The notes under the pieces were generated by a model that was not told the DNA's origin, did no database searches, and was given only the letters and a program-made list of their open reading frames with translations. The position numbers were made by a program, and so were the translations under genes. From XBB1006 sp051877515 (GTDB lineage: Bacteria; Bacillota; Clostridia; Lachnospirales; Lachnospiraceae), in the NCBI GenBank assembly GCA_051877515.1, contig JBJEIY010000050.1:62001-126000 (forward strand): a stretch of DNA of 64,000 bases, in the 5' to 3' direction. Positions 1-7,855 of the stretch are shown here, piece by piece. The stretch's first letter is position 1. Each line of letters begins with the position of its first letter.

Positions 1-2588
1 TTTGCCTTTCCGGGATCCTGGAATGCCCGAATCGCACGGGTAGCCTCATAACCATTCATCTTCGGCATCTGGATGTCCATCAGGATCAGATCGTAATATC
101 CGGAAGGCGCTGTTTTCAGCATGTTAACACAGTCCTGACCATCCTCTGCCCGTTCCGTCTCAAATCCGGCTTCTTTGAGGATTTCAATGGCAATTTCTGC
201 GTTTAGTTCGTTATCCTCTGCAAGGAGAATGCGTTTGCCCAGAAACAGCTTCGGATTCTGTTCTGCTCCTGTCCGGATGACCAGATCGGCTTTTTCCGCA
301 ATCCTGTGAGAAAACGTAATGACAACAGTTGTACCAACACCTAATTCACTTTGAACCTCTATGGTTCCTCCCATGACATCTACCAGGCGCTTTACAATGG
401 GCATACCCAGACCGGTGCCTTCAATCTTGTTGTCCGTGGTATTATGCTCTCTGGTGAATTCCTCGAAAATGTGGGGCAGATACTCTTCACTCATTCCGAT
501 ACCCGTATCCGTGATCGTGGTCTGATACAACGCATAGCCTTCCCGGTCCGATGGCAGCTCTTCCAGACGCATGTTCACTCTGCCTCCGGGTTCCGTATAC
601 TTATATGCATTGGAAAGGATATTCAGAAATACTTCCCTTAACTTGATGGGATCACAGAAGACATAATGATGTTTGACCTCGACCTGTTTGGTGAAAGTTA
701 TATTCTTCTGAACCATCATTTCCTGAAAGACGGAACAGATCGTATCGTTGAACTGCTCTGCACTCCATGCCGTTTTATCCACTTCCAGAGTGCCTTTTTC
801 TATTCTTGCCATCTCAAGCACGTTATTGATGATGGAAAGCAGGACGCCGCTTGCATCATCAATCTTTTTCAGATAATCGGCCCGCTTCTCCGGGTCTTCC
901 TGATGCTTTTCCAGAAGATTCCGAAATCCGATAATGGCATTCATTGGTGTTCGGATGTCGTGGGACATATTAAAAAGGAAGGTGGTCTTTGCGCTGTTTG
1001 CTTTTTCCGCTGCAATTCTTGCTTCCTCGATCCGTTTATTCTGTTTTTCTTCTCTTATTTTTTCTTCATGTATAAAACGCGAGGCAATAAAAACTGTTTT
1101 GATCTTTCCTTCTTCCTCTCTGTCTCCTGCAATGATATACAGCTGGCTCCAGCCTGATGTGATGCCTTCATATTCGCAGGTAATAACATCTGTGTCCTTT
1201 AGACGCTTATCAATGGTAGACAGATTTACAAACTCTCGCAGATTATCCGCTGTCTTGGGGGTTACCATATTGTCACAGATGGAATACAATGCTGCCTGGG
1301 CTTTTCCCTTAGATCCCACCGCATTTCTTACCAACTGGATATTGCTGATTTCTTCAAAGGTGTCTTTTTCCACATCCACAAAAAAGGACGCGAAATACAC
1401 CTTACTCATGGACTGGATCTGAGCGATCCTGTTGCTCAGCTCTTCATTGAGTGCTTTGATCTCTTCTAACTGTTCTGCAATTTCCCGCTTCTGCCGTTCT
1501 TCATCCGTAAAATCTCTGGTATATCCAAATCCAATGATTTCTTTGGTTACTTCATCCTGTGTCAGGATCAAATTCTGCAAAACGTACCTTTCTTCACCGG
1601 CTGAATCCTGCATCCAGTAACGAAGAGAAATCTCTGACTCTCCCCCCTGGAATCTTTTTTTCAGATTCTTTAGAGAAAAAGTCTTTCTGTAGAGTTCACT
1701 ATATTCCGGATCCACTCTGGCCGCTAAGAAATTGTAGTATTCCGAATACTTTTTATCTGTATGTGCCGGCTGCTCTACATAATGATCTTTATCCAGGTAG
1801 ATCTTGCTTCCATAAATGCAATCTCTGTCTACATTAAACTCATACCAGGACATCGCTGTCTGGACCAGTGCCGTTTTCATATTGCTTTTCTGTCTCTCGG
1901 AAATACTTAGAAGGACATTTTCACTTCGCTCTATAGAAATATAGATATATACGATCATGATCGCAATCTGAAATGCAACGGAAGTGCAGGGCACGGTAAC
2001 AAAAAACACCTGCAAAAGATCAAATGTCATCGGTACAACGGCAAAAGCTGTGATGATGGCAAATTTTTTGCGCTCGCTTTTCTCTCTTGCCCGAAAGAAT
2101 TTGATAGCCGCCCAGATAAAAATGACAATCAGATATCCGGTGGTTCCTATTCTTTCAATGATATACCATTTACCCCTGGCATAAGAATCCACTGTATCCC
2201 CGATCTTAAACAGAGCACCTGTGGGAATATTGGCAATGACCATTAAAAGGACCAATACCAGCGGAATGCCCGCCAGAACAAACACCCATTTTTTAGGCTC
2301 CTCCCTGTGCAATAACCTGTAAAGAAAACAAAACCAGGTAAACGCCAGAATTGCATTCGAGCAAAAATATAGGGATGTGGAAATCTGCAGCCCCGATGGT
2401 CCCATACCCAGTTTGTCAAAGTATGTCAGTCCCCAGAAGAGATCAATGATATTATGACAGACTGCAAGTATAATAAGCTGCAGAAATCCTTTTTCCTGAT
2501 ATTCTGTATTAGAGCCCAGTATACGAAGTAAAATGATCACACCTGTTGCAAGAGCAATGATCGTAAACAACATAAAATCTACATACAT
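1..2588 (-). CDS. Hybrid sensor histidine kinase / response regulator, C-terminus cut by window edge
   Basis: A membrane sensor kinase that should autophosphorylate on His and pass the phosphate to its own receiver domain. Reading from 2588, residues 1-220 form about seven hydrophobic helices. A PAS-like region and coiled linker follow. The HisKA motif FNMSHDIRTPMNAIIG has its phospho-acceptor at His543. The ATPase domain shows DTGIGM and GTGLGMPIVKRLV. A receiver begins near residue 787 (LLAEDNELN), with the likely phospho-Asp at 838 in LILMDIQMP. The frame is open to base 1, so the end of the receiver and any later domain are missing. The ATG at 2588 follows a GGGGGA ribosome site. The ligand is unknown, and no partner regulator lies inside the window. 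Confidence 0.93.
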   Translation of the reverse strand, partial: MYVDFMLFTIIALATGVIILLRILGSNTEYQEKGFLQLIILAVCHNIIDLFWGLTYFDKLGMGPSGLQISTSLYFCSNAILAFTWFCFLYRLLHREEPKKWVFVLAGIPLVLVLLMVIANIPTGALFKIGDTVDSYARGKWYIIERIGTTGYLIVIFIWAAIKFFRAREKSERKKFAIITAFAVVPMTFDLLQVFFVTVPCTSVAFQIAIMIVYIYISIERSENVLLSISERQKSNMKTALVQTAMSWYEFNVDRDCIYGSKIYLDKDHYVEQPAHTDKKYSEYYNFLAARVDPEYSELYRKTFSLKNLKKRFQGGESEISLRYWMQDSAGEERYVLQNLILTQDEVTKEIIGFGYTRDFTDEERQKREIAEQLEEIKALNEELSNRIAQIQSMSKVYFASFFVDVEKDTFEEISNIQLVRNAVGSKGKAQAALYSICDNMVTPKTADNLREFVNLSTIDKRLKDTDVITCEYEGITSGWSQLYIIAGDREEEGKIKTVFIASRFIHEEKIREEKQNKRIEEARIAAEKANSAKTTFLFNMSHDIRTPMNAIIGFRNLLEKHQEDPEKRADYLKKIDDASGVLLSIINNVLEMARIEKGTLEVDKTAWSAEQFNDTICSVFQEMMVQKNITFTKQVEVKHHYVFCDPIKLREVFLNILSNAYKYTEPGGRVNMRLEELPSDREGYALYQTTITDTGIGMSEEYLPHIFEEFTREHNTTDNKIEGTGLGMPIVKRLVDVMGGTIEVQSELGVGTTVVITFSHRIAEKADLVIRTGAEQNPKLFLGKRILLAEDNELNAEIAIEILKEAGFETERAEDGQDCVNMLKTAPSGYYDLILMDIQMPKMNGYEATRAIRAFQDPGKA

Positions 2589-2710
2589 CTCTTATGATCC
2601 CCCGTAGTATCTTTCTCACATAATATACTTCCTGTTTTGGGAAGTTTTCGGCATTCTATCAATAGTATTATTACATCACATTTATGAAAAAATTTCCAGA
2701 AGATTAAAGA

Positions 2711-2741
2711 AGAAAAAGGAGAACGGTCCGTTCCGTTCTCC
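2711..2741 (-). terminator. Rho-independent terminator of the lysS operon
   Basis: A perfect 9-bp stem (2718-2726 with 2733-2741) and a 6-nt loop are followed on the minus strand by a T-rich tract (TTTTTCTTC). It lies about 60 bp after the orphan tRNA-binding-domain frame, so it is the native end of the greA-lysS transcription unit. Confidence 0.85.
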
Positions 2742-2802
2742 TTACTTACTGTGTCTATTCTTTTTATTCGGAGGCAAATCCTCCGGTGTCTGCGCTTTTT
2801 CC

Positions 2803-3261
2803 TTAGTATAACTTTGCTCCTGCCGGAATGTGCTCATCCACCATGAGAAGGTGCAGTCTTTCTTCCCCTTCTTCTTCGTGTACGGCAGAGATCAGCATAC
2901 CACAGGAATCAATGCCCATCATCTTGCGAGGTGGCAGATTCACGATGGCAATGGCTGTCTTTCCAACCAGCTCTTCTGGCTCGTAGTATTCATGGATTCC
3001 GCTTAAGATCACGCGGTCCGTGCCGGTTCCGTCATTCAGAGTGAACTGTAATAATTTTTTACTCTTTGGTACCGCAACACAGTCTTTAATCTTAACCGCA
3101 CGGAAATCCGATTTGCTGAAGGTGTCAAAATCCACCATATCTTCAAACAGCGGCTCTACCTTTACTTTGGAAAAATCAATTTTCTCCGGTGCAGCAGTTG
3201 CCGGCTGTGCAGCCTGTGCTCTATTATTTGCTGCGTTCTTGCTTTCACCCTGGGACTTCAT
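2803..3261 (-). pseudogene. Detached C-terminal tRNA-binding domain of lysyl-tRNA synthetase
   Basis: A 152-residue frame. Residues 1-35 are an Ala/Gln-rich linker. Residues 40-152 are an OB-fold tRNA-binding domain of the MetG C-terminal/Trbp111/EMAP-II type, with motifs DFRAVKI, SGIHEYY, NLPPRKMMGI and SCGMLISA. The first codons, ATG AAG TC, lie inside the element's 16-bp repeat. That repeat in lysS is read in the same frame, so this is most simply the 3' part of a fused lysS split by the element. No good ribosome site precedes the ATG: the nearest AAGGG is about 20 nt away. An in-frame stop lies six codons upstream. It may be translated poorly or not at all. Without the lysS frame match it would be taken for a stand-alone Trbp111 gene. 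Confidence 0.85.
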
Positions 3262-3269
3262 CGTCGGGA
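3254..3269. repeat. attL core, 16-bp direct repeat
   Basis: These 16 bases (gacttcatcgtcggga) recur exactly at 13687-13702, at the other end of the element. Neighbouring bases differ on both sides, so the match is exactly 16 bp. It is the expected product of tyrosine-integrase recombination. On the minus strand it encodes FPTMKS of LysRS and contains the ATG of the orphan tRNA-binding-domain frame. Confidence 0.9.
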
Positions 3270-3377
3270 TTAGGATTTATGCCCTTAAATAAGTGCTTAT
3301 ATCTTCTTATATCCCCACTAATGCAAGACTCAAAACAATTTGTATTCCACGTAACTCCTTATAAGTTTTTATATCTC

Positions 3378-3409
3378 TGTCGTAAAATGTCGTAAAAGTT
3401 GTCGTAAAA
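3378..3409. repeat. Left integrase arm-type sites, three copies of tgtcgtaaaa
   Basis: Three direct copies of tgtcgtaaaa lie at 3378-3387, 3388-3397 and 3400-3409, between attL and the end of int. Two related copies occur near the right end. Paired arm repeats inside both ends are what the N-terminal domain of Tn916/lambda-type integrases binds. The assignment rests on position and repetition. Confidence 0.65.
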
Positions 3410-3412
3410 CCC

Positions 3413-4678
3413 TTAACAGATTTTTATTTTACCTTCCAATCTTGCAAAGGATTCCTGCTTGCGTTCCTTTGTGGCTTCATTGTAAATATTCATGGTAGTT
3501 GTAATATCACTATGCCCCATAATCTCTTGAATGATTTTCAAATCCGTTTCATTCTCACAAAACCTTGTACAAAAGGTATGTCTTAGATTATGTACACTAA
3601 AATGTGGTATCAAAATCGGTTGACGATGTTCTTTCTTAGCTTGTATCTTTTCCTGCTCATTACAAGCCGTATAAATGCGTTTAATGGCTCTATTTATCGT
3701 TTGTGGGTTATGTACATACCCACATCTATTTGTGAAAATAAAACCTGAATATCCGTCAATAATCGTCGAATTGAATCCCTGTTTCATCTGTTGTTTTTTC
3801 TCTTGCAATAATGCCTTGCGTACAGCTTCAAACATCGGTACAATTCTTTTTCCCGATTCTGTCTTAGGTGTAGTAATATGCATTTCACACTTTCCATCAT
3901 CCTGCTGCCGGTATATCAAATTATGGTTAATTGATATAATACCTTCTGCAAAATCACAATCATCCCAAGTCAGACCGATAATTTCACCAACTCTACAACC
4001 AGTACCAAGAAATACTGTCAGTAATGGTAACCAATGACAATATGTTTCCGAATTTGCCACAAATTCAATAAACTTTGCCTGTTGTTCTTCTGTTAGTGCA
4101 TGACGCTTTGGTTTCTCCCAATTATGGCTCTTTTTAATTTCAGCCATTACACCATCTGAAGGATTGGCACGAATATATCCATCTCTAACTGCCATTGTAA
4201 ATACAGGATGCAAGATAGTATTAATTATTTCCATACTGTTAGGCTTAAACTTCTTTTCAAGTATCAGACTATTGTAAAACTTCTTTATATCACTATATTT
4301 GATACTTCCAATCCGTCTTTTGCCAATAACATCACTCACATAATTTTTGTACATATACATATAATTTGTCCTTGTGGACTGCTTCAATTCCTTTGTAGAC
4401 ATATATGTATCAAACAATTCGTTTAATGTTATGCTATTAGCTGTATGTGTACTGATACCATCCTCTAAATCTCGTCTTATCTGCTTTTCCATTTCCCTAA
4501 GACTTAATTCACATCGTTTTCCTTCTGGTACTTTATCGGTAGCAACCAATTTCCAACTATAAGCACTTCTACGTGTACCATTTACATCAACATACTTAAA
4601 TTCATACTTACCATCTTTTCTTTGGCTCTCTCCATTTTGCAAAATTCTATTTTTGCTATCTCTTCTCTTTTCAGACAT
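3413..4678 (-). CDS. int: Tyrosine site-specific recombinase, Tn916-type integrase
   Basis: A 421-residue integrase that should integrate and excise the element at the 16-bp core. Residues 1-60 resemble the Tn916 arm-binding domain. Residues 85-180 form the SAM-like core-binding domain. The catalytic domain has Arg229 (GTGCRVGEI), Lys272 (TPKTESG), His363 and Arg366 (HNLRHTF), His389 (GHSD) and Tyr399 (NIYNEA), so all catalytic residues are present. It lies against attL, as integrases usually do. xis is 81 bp upstream on the same strand, so the two are probably co-transcribed. Length and motifs are normal for the family, and it looks active. Confidence 0.96.
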   Translation of the reverse strand: MSEKRRDSKNRILQNGESQRKDGKYEFKYVDVNGTRRSAYSWKLVATDKVPEGKRCELSLREMEKQIRRDLEDGISTHTANSITLNELFDTYMSTKELKQSTRTNYMYMYKNYVSDVIGKRRIGSIKYSDIKKFYNSLILEKKFKPNSMEIINTILHPVFTMAVRDGYIRANPSDGVMAEIKKSHNWEKPKRHALTEEQQAKFIEFVANSETYCHWLPLLTVFLGTGCRVGEIIGLTWDDCDFAEGIISINHNLIYRQQDDGKCEMHITTPKTESGKRIVPMFEAVRKALLQEKKQQMKQGFNSTIIDGYSGFIFTNRCGYVHNPQTINRAIKRIYTACNEQEKIQAKKEHRQPILIPHFSVHNLRHTFCTRFCENETDLKIIQEIMGHSDITTTMNIYNEATKERKQESFARLEGKIKIC

Positions 4679-4759
4679 AATAAAATCTCCTTTCCGAAAA
4701 GAGCCATGATATAGTATGTATCAATCATACCATATCACGCTCTCCATATCTACAAATTT

Positions 4760-4966
4760 TTAAATTGCTTGTAACGAATCCATGTACTTCTCAAATAACT
4801 TTCTTTTAATCTGCTTTCTGTTTCCGTTCCAAAACCAAAAATCAGCATCTGGATTTTCTTTGATAATATCTCTTATACTGTTCTCACCAATCCGAAAATA
4901 TGCAGCTGCTTCTTCTACTGTCAACGAATATTTTTCCCAAATAGGTACAATAATCTCTTTTGCCAT
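4760..4966 (-). CDS. xis: Excisionase, Tn916 Xis family
   Basis: A 68-residue DNA-bending directionality factor. It has the family pattern: VPIWEKYSLTVEEAAAYF and RIGENSI near the N-terminus, then GNRKQIKRKLFEKYMD at the end, as in Tn916 Xis. It should bend DNA at the element ends and favour excision by Int. It sits directly upstream of int and 5 bp after the preceding gene's end, in one minus-strand transcription unit. Its presence suggests the element can still excise. Confidence 0.93.
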   Translation of the reverse strand: MAKEIIVPIWEKYSLTVEEAAAYFRIGENSIRDIIKENPDADFWFWNGNRKQIKRKLFEKYMDSLQAI

Positions 4967-4971
4967 AGCAA

Positions 4972-5604
4972 CTACACCTCGCTTTCATCAGCAAGATAAT
5001 ATTTGCTGTTAATGGCTTTCACGTCTGTATTCATCAAAGCCATATAAACTTTTTCTGGTATCTTATCCTTTAATGCTTTTGCTTTATTTACAAGAATACC
5101 TTGCTTAATATCACAATAAATATCCAACGCTTCATTGTAGGAATCAATATCAGTAGCACCAATATTCTTTTTACCATCTGTAATCTTCACGCTATACTTT
5201 TCTGTTTTTGAATTATATATAATATTGGTTTTACCTACTTCAATATTTTCAAAAAAGATATTTATGCTATGTGGTACAATCAAACATAAATCTGGATGGT
5301 ATTGCTTATTGCCATATTGTAAAATATCCTTGTCAACATCCATCTGTTCACCATCGACCTCATAATAATTGTTATCAAGCCATACAAAGAACGTTTTGGT
5401 CTTATACTTTAACCAACCTTCCCACATAAAAGTTCCTTTGTAGCGTGGATTTTCTTCTTGATATGCCTTACCACATCTAGACTTCATGTTGCCAAATCTG
5501 TTATGTTTTTCCTTATTACTTAAAATTTTGTAATTTACCATGTTTTTCACCAATGCAATACGCACCAATGAAAACGCAATATTTATTATTTTTATTAGTG
5601 CCAT
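4972..5604 (-). CDS. HNH-like mobile-element protein, putative DNA-binding or homing nuclease-related
   Basis: A protein of 210 residues. The ATG at 5604 is chosen because AAAGGA lies nine bases upstream; a longer GTG start near 5652 has no ribosome site. Residues 38-120 match a pattern I know from phage HNH/homing-nuclease proteins: N-M-K-S-R-C, then a Trp-rich stretch, then DKDIL (91-95), GNK (98-100), YxP, a Cys, VP and IN (114-115). The classical HNH histidines are not obvious, so it may only bind DNA. The C-terminal 90 residues are charged and unrecognised. It lies between xis and rep and may be a passenger or help element maintenance. Confidence 0.5.
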   Translation of the reverse strand: MALIKIINIAFSLVRIALVKNMVNYKILSNKEKHNRFGNMKSRCGKAYQEENPRYKGTFMWEGWLKYKTKTFFVWLDNNYYEVDGEQMDVDKDILQYGNKQYHPDLCLIVPHSINIFFENIEVGKTNIIYNSKTEKYSVKITDGKKNIGATDIDSYNEALDIYCDIKQGILVNKAKALKDKIPEKVYMALMNTDVKAINSKYYLADESEV

Positions 5605-5789
5605 TTGCACATATCCTTTCGTTGTAAATGTTTTTTGAACGAAACCACTCACAACTACTTCTTAATAAACATTTGCATACATATTAGGTAATTGGCTTAA
5701 TCGAAAAACATCAATATAGCCTTAATTTACAATGCTTTTTCGCATTTTAATAATTATGAAATTAGTAATTTTTTACCACTTTCCTGCTC

Positions 5790-6695
5790 TTACTTTGAAA
5801 AATAATCTGTAATTTTGGCTTTAATATCAGCAATAATAAAATCCAAATCCTCTTTTTTGTAATATTCGATAGTATGAAGTTTTTTGAAATTGTAGGCTTT
5901 ATTTTTAGCTTTATCTTCTGAAAACCCTATCATCATAAGCAATTCTTTCATTTGTGAACTTGTAAAGATGTAATCTTTTCTAGTCATCAAAAAGCTATTA
6001 ACACTTAAAAACTCTCTATCCTTTTTCTTCTTAGCCAAATCTTCCAGATAAAGTTGTGCCATATTCCGATTGAATCTGTGTTGCACCTCTTCAAAGTGCA
6101 TTGCTGCTTTATCCAATCGGTCAAACCATAATTCTAAAAATTCATGTTCGATACTATCGCCTATACGCTTACTTCTTAATTCTAATCTGCCATAGTAAGG
6201 GCTTTTGCCATTACTCTCATCATTTTTGTCGTAAAATTCAGCTTCACGATACCCATTCTTAGTTACAAGACTTTTGGTTCTCCCATTCCAAAAATTCCTA
6301 GTATCATGTGTGTTGTAATCACACGCTGAATCTGCAATGCAAGCAATAAGCAAACGATTCAATTTAGTGTAATTTTCGTAGTAACGACTTTCCATTGTGT
6401 TAAAGCTCAAATCTATTCGTTTCCATTTGAAATCTGTTACACCAATTTCATCAAATAACTTTTGCACCACTTTTTTGAATTTTGAATATGAATCAGCAAT
6501 GTATCCATTAAAATTCTTATTAGGATTGATACGCATATAAATTTCATCCTTATTTTGTCTAACATTGTATGATTCAATAAGATTGCTTCCATTTGCCTTA
6601 TCAAAATCCTCAATATGACTTGTAGTGCCATTTCCTGTGTGAATTCCCACATTAGTTATTCCTTTACCATAAGCAAGTAATTTTTTTCTGTTCAT
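5790..6695 (-). CDS. Putative replication initiator (Rep) of the element
   Basis: A protein of 301 residues. The ATG at 6695 follows GGAG at 11 bases and is preferred to an upstream GTG at 6752. The pattern RIDLSFNT (93-100), EFYDK (153-157) and RLELR (170-174) resembles rolling-circle initiators of Tn916-like elements and small plasmids (Rep_trans/replication initiation factor). Such a protein would nick an origin so the excised circle can replicate. I cannot fix the catalytic tyrosine with certainty, so the family call is tentative. It is alone on its transcript, between the xis-int unit and the serine recombinase. Confidence 0.55.
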   Translation of the reverse strand: MNRKKLLAYGKGITNVGIHTGNGTTSHIEDFDKANGSNLIESYNVRQNKDEIYMRINPNKNFNGYIADSYSKFKKVVQKLFDEIGVTDFKWKRIDLSFNTMESRYYENYTKLNRLLIACIADSACDYNTHDTRNFWNGRTKSLVTKNGYREAEFYDKNDESNGKSPYYGRLELRSKRIGDSIEHEFLELWFDRLDKAAMHFEEVQHRFNRNMAQLYLEDLAKKKKDREFLSVNSFLMTRKDYIFTSSQMKELLMMIGFSEDKAKNKAYNFKKLHTIEYYKKEDLDFIIADIKAKITDYFSK

Positions 6696-6841
6696 CTTAA
6701 ATTTATCTCCTTTACAATTTTTTGCTTTTGGTAGTTGGAGTGGTTCGTTCACATACTTATTCTCTTTTTGCTCATCGCTTTTTCTGTTTAAAACACATCA
6801 CACACATTTTGACAAAAAACGCATTTAATCATTTTGGGCAT

Positions 6842-6879
6842 AAAAAAAGCAAGGTGTATTTCAACCTTGCATTTTTTTC
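6842..6879. terminator. Bidirectional terminator between rep and the serine recombinase
   Basis: A 7-bp stem (6849-6855 with 6864-6870) is flanked by seven A on the left and seven T on the right, so it can terminate both strands. The main role is to end the minus-strand serine-recombinase transcript just after its stop at 6889. Confidence 0.75.
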
Positions 6880-6888
6880 AATATATTA

Positions 6889-7452
6889 TTATTTGCTATC
6901 TCTCAAAATTCGATTTACTGTACTTCTCGACAAACCAGTTTCTTTTACAATATCCACAATCTTCATTCCACTATCAGCTAATGCCTTTACAACATCACCC
7001 TTTGCATTTTGCTTCGATGGTCTACCACCATTTCTACCTCTTGCTTTTGCACTTACAAGACCTTCCTTTGTTCGTTGACTTATCAAATCTCTTTCCAACT
7101 GACTTAAACCACTCATAACAGTTAATAAGAAGTCATTATAAGGATTCTTGCTCGTAGTATCTAACCATGTATCTTTCAGACTTCTTATCGAAGCACCTTT
7201 ATTTTTAATCTTTTCAACTATATCCAACAAATCCTTTGTACTTCTTGAAATACGTGTAAGATCAGTAATAATAACAACATCGCCTTCATTTAATTCGTTT
7301 AACATTCGTTGCAATTCTGGTCTATCCTTTTTTGTGCCTGTAATTTTCTCTTGATACAAAACACGACTATCTACACCAACTGCTTTTAACGCATCTATCT
7401 GTCTATCCAAATTCTGTCCATCTGTTGAAACTCTTGCATATCCTACTAACAT
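6889..7452 (-). CDS. Serine recombinase, resolvase/invertase family
   Basis: A 187-residue small serine recombinase. Ser9 in YARVSTDGQNLDRQ is the nucleophile. The catalytic core continues with the ITGTKKDRPELQRML and LTRISRSTKDLL motifs and ends with a helix-turn-helix (ETGLSRSTVNRIL). The ATG at 7452 is chosen because GGAG lies nine bases upstream; the ATG at 7461 abuts the ribosome site. It may resolve multimers or invert DNA rather than integrate, since a tyrosine integrase is already present. Inverted repeats lie 40-150 bp upstream and could be its sites or an operator. Confidence 0.93.
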   Translation of the reverse strand: MLVGYARVSTDGQNLDRQIDALKAVGVDSRVLYQEKITGTKKDRPELQRMLNELNEGDVVIITDLTRISRSTKDLLDIVEKIKNKGASIRSLKDTWLDTTSKNPYNDFLLTVMSGLSQLERDLISQRTKEGLVSAKARGRNGGRPSKQNAKGDVVKALADSGMKIVDIVKETGLSRSTVNRILRDSK

Positions 7453-7493
7453 AACATCCATCTCCTTTTCTTTGATTTAAGTATATTGTATCA

Positions 7494-7531
7494 AAAACGT
7501 GTCAATTTGTAAATAGATTTTGACACGTTTT
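7494..7531. repeat. 12-bp perfect inverted repeat upstream of the serine recombinase
   Basis: aaaacgtgtcaa (7494-7505) and ttgacacgtttt (7520-7531) are separated by 14 nt. The repeat lies 42-79 bp before the recombinase start and overlaps a TTGACA-like -35 box. It could be a resolution subsite or an autoregulatory operator. Confidence 0.55.
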
Positions 7532-7581
7532 ATGAAATATTTTTAAGGCTAAAATACTATGTTTTCGGGCATAAATGAAAA

Positions 7582-7609
7582 TGTGCCAAAAACAATCGTT
7601 TTTGACACA
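7582..7609. repeat. Second 12-bp inverted repeat, related to the first
   Basis: Arms 7582-7593 and 7598-7609 pair with one mismatch around a 4-nt loop. They share TTTTGACAC with the repeat at 7494-7531. It lies just after the stop of the 75-residue gene (7620). There is no clear T-tract, so it is more likely a protein site than a terminator. Confidence 0.45.
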
Positions 7610-7619
7610 CTCATTCTAA

Positions 7620-7847
7620 TTACTTTATTTTTACTCCCATAGCTTTTAATTGCTTAATCACATCATCAAACATTTTGCTTGTATCATAGCTTGTAGACAT
7701 CCCGCACTTTTCGCAAACATGAGAATATACTTTCTGCTTACATACATCAAGTGATTTTACAACAAACTTATGGTTACATTCCTTATTTCCACATATAAGT
7801 GTCATTTTCGGATTTTGCTTACAAATATTCTCCGTAAATTTATCCAT
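7620..7847 (-). CDS. Small zinc-ribbon protein, last gene of the cargo set
   Basis: A 75-residue protein with Cys19/Cys24 (CGNKEC) and Cys45/Cys48 (CEKC), a likely structural zinc site. The C-terminus is a Lys-rich amphipathic helix. It starts 8 bp after the stop of the GHKL gene and must be co-transcribed with it. I do not recognise a family. By position it may be an accessory or regulatory subunit of the neighbouring ATPase/nuclease proteins. Confidence 0.7.
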   Translation of the reverse strand: MDKFTENICKQNPKMTLICGNKECNHKFVVKSLDVCKQKVYSHVCEKCGMSTSYDTSKMFDDVIKQLKAMGVKIK

Positions 7848-7855
7848 CTGCTCTC

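Noticed and set aside
351..2184. Several plus-strand frames of 60-160 codons
   Set aside because: They lie inside the hybrid kinase gene on the other strand, which has clear domains throughout; they lack ribosome sites and family motifs.
2803..3261. Reading the tRNA-binding domain as the end of a metG gene
   Set aside because: No methionyl-tRNA synthetase core is upstream, and the frame joins lysS through the 16-bp repeat.
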